From CAYONQ01 sp964405375 (GTDB lineage: Bacteria > Planctomycetota > Phycisphaerae > Sedimentisphaerales > Anaerobacaceae), in NCBI GenBank assembly GCA_964405375.1, contig CAYONQ010000013.1, positions 1-42,892 of the forward strand: a stretch of 42,892 nucleotides of DNA. Direction: 5' to 3'. Below the pieces are notes generated by a model. That model was not told where the DNA came from. It made no database searches and saw only the letters and a program-made list of their open reading frames with translations. Shown here in pieces: positions 39,143 to 42,892 of this stretch. Each line of letters opens with the position of its first letter. The stretch's first letter is position 1. The position numbers and the translations under genes were made by a program.

Positions 39143-40891
39143 ATGTCATTTGAACGACCGATTACAATAAAAGAAACCGTTGATAACATCCATAGAAAAA
39201 AGTATCTTTTACCTGCAATACAGAGAGAGCTTGTGTGGGGTGAGGAGAAGATTACACGTTTGTTTGATTCGCTAATGTGCGGATATCCAATCGGAGCTTT
39301 TTTATTCTGGCTTGTAGAAAAGGATAACTCTAAAAGCTACCAATTTTATGAGTTTATTAGAAACTACCACGAAGGTAAGAGTACCCATAATCCCAAAGCC
39401 AATGTGGCAGGAGATTCGGATATAATAGCAATTCTGGATGGGCAGCAAAGACTGACTGCACTTTACAAGGGCCTGAAGGGTAGTGCTGCATATAAACTTC
39501 CAAGAAAACGCTGGAATAATCCGGATGCTTTTCCGAAAAAAGTGTTGTGCCTGGATTTATTAGCGCCACCAGAAGAGCCGACAGACATGCAATATGATTT
39601 TCAGTTCATAGAAGAAGAAATATGTAATAATATAGAAACAAATAACGCTTTCTGGTTCCGAGTGGGTGACATATTGGATATGGAAGACCCATCAGATGTC
39701 AACGATTATCTGATTGACAAAGGTTTAAATACGCTTGTTAAAAGCACAGCAAAATTTGCCAACCGGACGCTTTTTCGTTTGTACGACTTAGTACACAAAA
39801 CGGAGGTGATCAATTATTTTCTTGAAAAAGATGAAAGTCTTGACAAGGTTCTGAATATCTTCATCCGTGTCAACAGCGGTGGTGCAATACTAAGCTATTC
39901 CGACCTTCTGCTCTCAATCGCAACTGCACAATGGAAAAAGAGAGATGCGAGAGAAGAAATCCACAATTTCGTGGATGAAATCAATGATATAGGTGACAGT
40001 TTTAACTTTGGTAAAGACTTTGTGCTGAAGTCATGTTTGGTTCTCAGTGATTTCACAGATATTGCGTTTAAGGTTGATAATTTTAATGCTAAGAACATGG
40101 CGATAATTGAGGAGCAATGGGATAGAATATCGGAAGCAATTCGTCTTGCTGTCTATCTGCTCGCGAGCTTTGGTTATAATAGGGATACCTTAACTTCTAA
40201 TAACGCGGTAATACCGGTAGCGTATTATCTGGACAGAATCGGCCTTCCAAAAAATTATGCTCAATCACACAGGTTTCTCGAAGACCGAAAAGCTGTTTTT
40301 AAATGGTTGGCAATATCACTTCTGAAAAGGACTTTTGGTGGGCAACCTGATAATGTGTTGCGACCAGTAAGGCAAGTACTCCAAGAGGAGAACGCGGTAT
40401 TTCCGCTCGAACAGATTACAGAAAAATTGAAAGCGGGAACGAAGTCAATCGTCTTTACTGGCGATGAAATAGAGAATTTGCTGTGTTATAACTACAGACA
40501 AAACTACACCTTTTCAATGCTCGCTCTTTTATACCCATCGCTGGATTTCCGGAACAAATTCCATGTTGACCATATTTTCCCAAGGAGGCTTTTTACCAGG
40601 CTACGATTGACAAAAAGAGGCATCCCTGAGGAGAAAGTAGAATTCTATTTAGATAATTATAATTATGTTGGAAATCTTCAACTCTTGGAGGGCTTGCCCA
40701 ATCAAGAAAAATCCGGTACTGATTTTGAGAAGTGGCTATATGAAGCATATCCAGATAAAACAGAAAGAAAAGAGTTCATGAAAAAGAATTTTATACCTGA
40801 TGTAGACCCTTCCTTAAACAATTTTGAGGAGTTTTTCAAGCAAAGAGAAAAACTGATCAGAGAAGAATTTGAACGGTTATTAAAAGCATAA
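39143..40891 (+). CDS. DUF262/HNH (GmrSD-like) protein, putative nuclease
   Basis: 582 residues. The N-terminal DUF262 domain has LPAIQRELVWGEEKITRLFDSLMCGYPIGAFLFW and the DGQQR motif at 99-103 (ILDGQQRLTALYKG), the ParB/Srx-like nucleotide site. NIFIRVNSGGAILSYSDLLLS (about 241-261) is also typical. The C-terminal half carries a DUF1524-type HNH site: FHVDHIFPRRLF (473-484), then YVGNLQLLEGLPNQEKSG. GmrSD and BrxU of this family cut modified phage DNA with NTP use, so phage defence is the likely role. It stands alone, with GGAGG before ATG 39143; AT-richer than hflX. No methylase is nearby. Confidence 0.85.
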   Translation: MSFERPITIKETVDNIHRKKYLLPAIQRELVWGEEKITRLFDSLMCGYPIGAFLFWLVEKDNSKSYQFYEFIRNYHEGKSTHNPKANVAGDSDIIAILDGQQRLTALYKGLKGSAAYKLPRKRWNNPDAFPKKVLCLDLLAPPEEPTDMQYDFQFIEEEICNNIETNNAFWFRVGDILDMEDPSDVNDYLIDKGLNTLVKSTAKFANRTLFRLYDLVHKTEVINYFLEKDESLDKVLNIFIRVNSGGAILSYSDLLLSIATAQWKKRDAREEIHNFVDEINDIGDSFNFGKDFVLKSCLVLSDFTDIAFKVDNFNAKNMAIIEEQWDRISEAIRLAVYLLASFGYNRDTLTSNNAVIPVAYYLDRIGLPKNYAQSHRFLEDRKAVFKWLAISLLKRTFGGQPDNVLRPVRQVLQEENAVFPLEQITEKLKAGTKSIVFTGDEIENLLCYNYRQNYTFSMLALLYPSLDFRNKFHVDHIFPRRLFTRLRLTKRGIPEEKVEFYLDNYNYVGNLQLLEGLPNQEKSGTDFEKWLYEAYPDKTERKEFMKKNFIPDVDPSLNNFEEFFKQREKLIREEFERLLKA

Positions 40892-40995
40892 GAAACAGGA
40901 CTTTACGGTATTGCAGCCTGCCTAAGTTCTTGCTGTCCAGCTTGTGTGGGGTGATGGCGATTAAATTTACTATTGACGATTGGGGGCGAGATTGG

Positions 40996-41043
40996 ATTCC
41001 TGCTTTCGCAGGAATGACAAAGAGCGTCGCCGTTTCGGCGACG
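40996..41043. repeat. Two adjacent hairpins in the 40892-41108 spacer
   Basis: ATTCCTGC-TTTC-GCAGGAAT (40996-41015), followed by GACA as in dispersed GGAATGACA repeats, then CGTCGCCG-TTT-CGGCGACG (41025-41043). Both have perfect 8-bp arms. Confidence 0.7.
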
Positions 41044-41108
41044 GCTAAACATTTAATAGCGAATAGGGCAACGTAGCGAAGGGACGATTTTGAGGTAGTT
41101 GAGCTAAA

Positions 41109-41378
41109 ATGGCAGGGAAAGAATATTCGAGCTATCAGCGGGACGTTATTTCCAGATATTACGACAACCTCAACGCTATAACGTTAGGCAGGTTGCAGGA
41201 ACTGGTTAGCGAGCTTTACCTTGCCGACAGCGAGCGCAAGCGTGCCCGGCTGTGGGAGAAGGCGCAGAAGGCGATGGTAAAGCTTAAGGTAAAGCCCGCT
41301 ATAATTGAGCATATTATGAGCAAAAAGGACGTAACCATCCTTGCGAAGAATATCGAGGACTGGCTGGCGGGGAGGTGA
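41109..41378 (+). CDS. Hypothetical 89-residue protein, copy 1
   Basis: Mostly helical and charged: MAGKEYSSYQRDVISRYYDN, LNAITLGRLQELVSELYLAD, SERKRARLWEKAQKAMVKLK, VKPAIIEHIMSKKDVTILAK, NIEDWLAGR. No signal peptide, membrane segment or known motif. The first 257 nt are identical to copy 2 at 42636, while the ~65 nt leader before the ATG is only about 80% alike; GAGG lies ~13 nt upstream. A small three-helix protein is likely. Function unknown; adjacent to the MBL-fold gene, with one copy on each side of it. Confidence 0.7.
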   Translation: MAGKEYSSYQRDVISRYYDNLNAITLGRLQELVSELYLADSERKRARLWEKAQKAMVKLKVKPAIIEHIMSKKDVTILAKNIEDWLAGR

Positions 41379-41387
41379 ATTTATTAC

Positions 41388-41412
41388 TCAAACTGACCGA
41401 TGGTCAGTTTGA
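41388..41412. terminator. Hairpin after copy 1 of the 89-residue gene
   Basis: TCAAACTGACC-GAT-GGTCAGTTTGA, perfect 11-bp arms, 10 nt after the stop. There is no T-run, so termination is only possible. Confidence 0.45.
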
Positions 41413-41467
41413 AAATGTAAAAATCAAAGTGCAAAATGCAAAATTGTGGAACCCCGACAGGGTCGGG
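41411..41467. repeat. Heptad array (CAAAATG-type) plus CCCCG hairpin
   Basis: GAAAATG TAAAAAT CAAAGTG CAAAATG CAAAATT (41411-41445), then CCCGAC-AGG-GTCGGG (41453-41467). Another four heptads (GATTTAT TATTTTC GATTTAT GATTGAC) are at 41588-41615. The 79-codon frame over this spacer is not taken as a gene. Confidence 0.65.
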
Positions 41468-41637
41468 ATGGCTGTTCTCATTATAGTTTTGTTTTCCATA
41501 ATTTTGTATCACATAATGGTTTATATCGGTTCTTGGCTACAAATCGGTCAGTTTGAGTTGTTATTTACTATTGGGGGTGGCGGAATAGATTTATTATTTT
41601 CGATTTATGATTGACGGGTGAGATTGCGGTATTGGTG

Positions 41638-41666
41638 CTGGACGAGGGGGATGGGGATGGTATAAT
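41638..41666 (+). promoter_or_regulatory. Predicted promoter of the MBL-fold gene
   Basis: CTGGAC, 17-nt spacer, consensus TATAAT (41661-41666), 28 nt before the ATG. Confidence 0.5.
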
Positions 41667-41693
41667 AGCTGCGAATTTTAAGGAGGACTTAAA

Positions 41694-42575
41694 ATGAAAA
41701 AGATTCTTTTGGTTATTTCAATTCCGATATTTATTTTGGCTTTTTCGCCGCTATCCTTTTCGCAGCAGAGACAAAGCTCGCCCGTCACGCTGCAAAAGAT
41801 TTCCGAAAACCTCTTCGAGGTCCTCGGCGGCAGAGGTGCACGAGGCGGAGTGTATACGGGCCAGAACGCGGTCATTGTAATCGATGCGAAAATGGACAAA
41901 ACTTCCGTCGATAAAACGATAGAAGAAATCAAAAAAATTACGGACAAGCCAATAAAATACCTCGTGAACACCCACAGCGACGGCGACCATACCAGCGGAA
42001 ATATTTATTTCCCCGACACGGTTACCTTCATCGCCCATAAAAACTGCAGGGGAGAGATGCTGCTGGCAGGCAGAGGCGGCAGCCAGTCAAAATGGAACAA
42101 TCCTGAATTGGCGCCTTTTATGCCTTCAATCACGTTTCGCGACAGGATGGACATATATGTCGGCTCAAAGAAGATTGAGCTGTGGTATTTCGGGGTCGGC
42201 CATACGACAGGTGATTTGGTTGTTTATTTTCCCGAAGAGAAAACCGCCTTTATCGGCGACCAGATATTTCTGACGCGGCCTCAGCTTATCCATTCCTATA
42301 AGGGCGGGGATTCCTTCGGACACGTAAAGAACCTCACGAAGATGCTGCAGACGCTCGATGCGGAGAGGTTCTGCAGCGGCCATAGTGATATTGTGGACCG
42401 CAGGGTCGTAAGTGAGCATATCAAAAAAATGAAAGGGCTTCAGGAAAAGGCAAAATCCTTAATCGAAGCAAACAAGAATTTAGAGGAGATAAAGAAGGAA
42501 TTTCCGGAAGACCATTTGCGGCTGATCGAGTCGATTTATAATGAGATAAAAAGCGACAAGGCAGTCGGCGGCTAA
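41694..42575 (+). CDS. Secreted MBL-fold metallo-hydrolase
   Basis: 293 residues. A signal peptide (MKKILLVISIPIFILAFSPLSFS, cleavage about 23/24) is followed by an MBL fold with HSDGDH at 94-99 (zinc site), HTTGDLVVYFPEEKTAFIGDQIF (second half of the metal site) and FCSGHSDIV near residue 225. The C-terminal helix-rich 60 residues resemble those of periplasmic quinoprotein-relay or lactonase-like MBL proteins. Substrate unknown. AAGGAGG at ideal spacing before ATG 41694. Sits between the two copies of the 89-residue gene. Confidence 0.88.
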   Translation: MKKILLVISIPIFILAFSPLSFSQQRQSSPVTLQKISENLFEVLGGRGARGGVYTGQNAVIVIDAKMDKTSVDKTIEEIKKITDKPIKYLVNTHSDGDHTSGNIYFPDTVTFIAHKNCRGEMLLAGRGGSQSKWNNPELAPFMPSITFRDRMDIYVGSKKIELWYFGVGHTTGDLVVYFPEEKTAFIGDQIFLTRPQLIHSYKGGDSFGHVKNLTKMLQTLDAERFCSGHSDIVDRRVVSEHIKKMKGLQEKAKSLIEANKNLEEIKKEFPEDHLRLIESIYNEIKSDKAVGG

Positions 42576-42635
42576 ATGTTCAATAGCGAATAGGGGAAAG
42601 TGGCGGAGAGATAATTTTGAGGTAATTGGGTTAAA

Positions 42636-42892
42636 ATGGCAGGGAAAGAATATTCGAGCTATCAGCGGGACGTTATTTCCAGATATTACGACAACCTCAA
42701 CGCTATAACGTTAGGCAGGTTGCAGGAACTGGTTAGCGAGCTTTACCTTGCCGACAGCGAGCGCAAGCGTGCCCGGCTGTGGGAGAAGGCGCAGAAGGCG
42801 ATGGTAAAGCTTAAGGTAAAGCCCGCTATAATTGAGCATATTATGAGCAAAAAGGACGTAACCATCCTTGCGAAGAATATCGAGGACTGGCT
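42636..42892 (+). CDS. Hypothetical 89-residue protein, copy 2 (cut by window end)
   Basis: 257 nt visible, encoding the first 85 residues, identical base for base to copy 1. The leader from GCTAAA (42572), the stop region of the MBL gene, is homologous to that of copy 1 but diverged. The last residues and stop are outside the window. Confidence 0.7.
   Translation, partial: MAGKEYSSYQRDVISRYYDNLNAITLGRLQELVSELYLADSERKRARLWEKAQKAMVKLKVKPAIIEHIMSKKDVTILAKNIEDW

Noticed and set aside
41375..41614. 79-codon frame with a hydrophobic stretch after the 89-residue gene
   Set aside because: Composed of a hairpin, two heptad arrays and a CCCCG hairpin; it ends inside a repeat and has no family match.

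Overview
The window reads as chromosomal DNA from an anaerobic or microaerophilic bacterium, most likely a planctomycete of the Phycisphaerae type. This is inference from gene content: archaeal-type aromatic biosynthesis genes (ADTH synthase plus 3-dehydroquinate synthase II) beside a fused AroD-AroE, a superoxide reductase / rubrerythrin / flavodiiron cluster, large secreted LamG and DUF4861 proteins, and a PadR plus large membrane protein pair. No 16S or 23S gene is present to confirm it. Genes lie on both strands in short operons separated by repeat-rich spacers.

Layout. 1-1.5 kb: a GT-C-like membrane protein, the 3' end of a 5S rRNA gene and a strong terminator. 1.5-5.6 kb: leftward aroA'-aroB'-mgtC operon, with aroDE divergent; together these cover the early shikimate pathway from aspartate semialdehyde plus a deoxyketohexose phosphate to shikimate. 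5.7-8.6 kb: an avtA remnant, a B12-binding-domain protein that lacks the cobalt-ligand His, and about 1.8 kb of non-coding repeat mosaic. 8.6-12.5 kb: a run of small rightward hypothetical genes, several sharing the same boundary repeat. 12.5-19.2 kb: zwf and two divergent secreted proteins probably acting on polysaccharide. 19.3-22.8 kb: a leftward five-gene oxygen and peroxide detoxification operon (rubrerythrin, FprA, superoxide reductase, ferritin-like protein, flavin reductase-rubredoxin fusion). 23-25.5 kb: a membrane protein, then a disrupted stretch in which an AT-rich two-gene segment lies between a 5' fragment of a DUF362 gene and a 3' fragment of an Mth938-like gene. 25.8-28.6 kb: a glycosyltransferase, a 23-residue basic peptide gene and a P-loop protein. 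28.7-32.3 kb: a TetR regulator with two operator palindromes, divergent from a polyamine operon (pyruvoyl arginine decarboxylase, agmatinase, deoxyhypusine-synthase-like enzyme) and an XRE-type ORF. 32.7-38.9 kb: a B12/radical SAM protein, tRNA-Ser(UGA), PadR plus a membrane protein, rpsU and hflX. 39.1-42.9 kb: a DUF262/HNH nuclease-like gene, an MBL-fold hydrolase and two copies of an 89-residue gene, the second cut by the window end.

The most unusual signal is in the spacers. At least ten short arrays with a strict 7-nt period but different sequences sit next to start codons, stop codons or gene breakpoints. Small CCCC...GGGG hairpins interrupt other repeats, one flanked by a 4-bp direct duplication. 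The 8.6-10.9 kb gene run with shared boundary modules and the interrupted DUF362/Mth938 locus are the clearest signs of recent rearrangement. No CRISPR array, transposase gene or integrase gene was seen.
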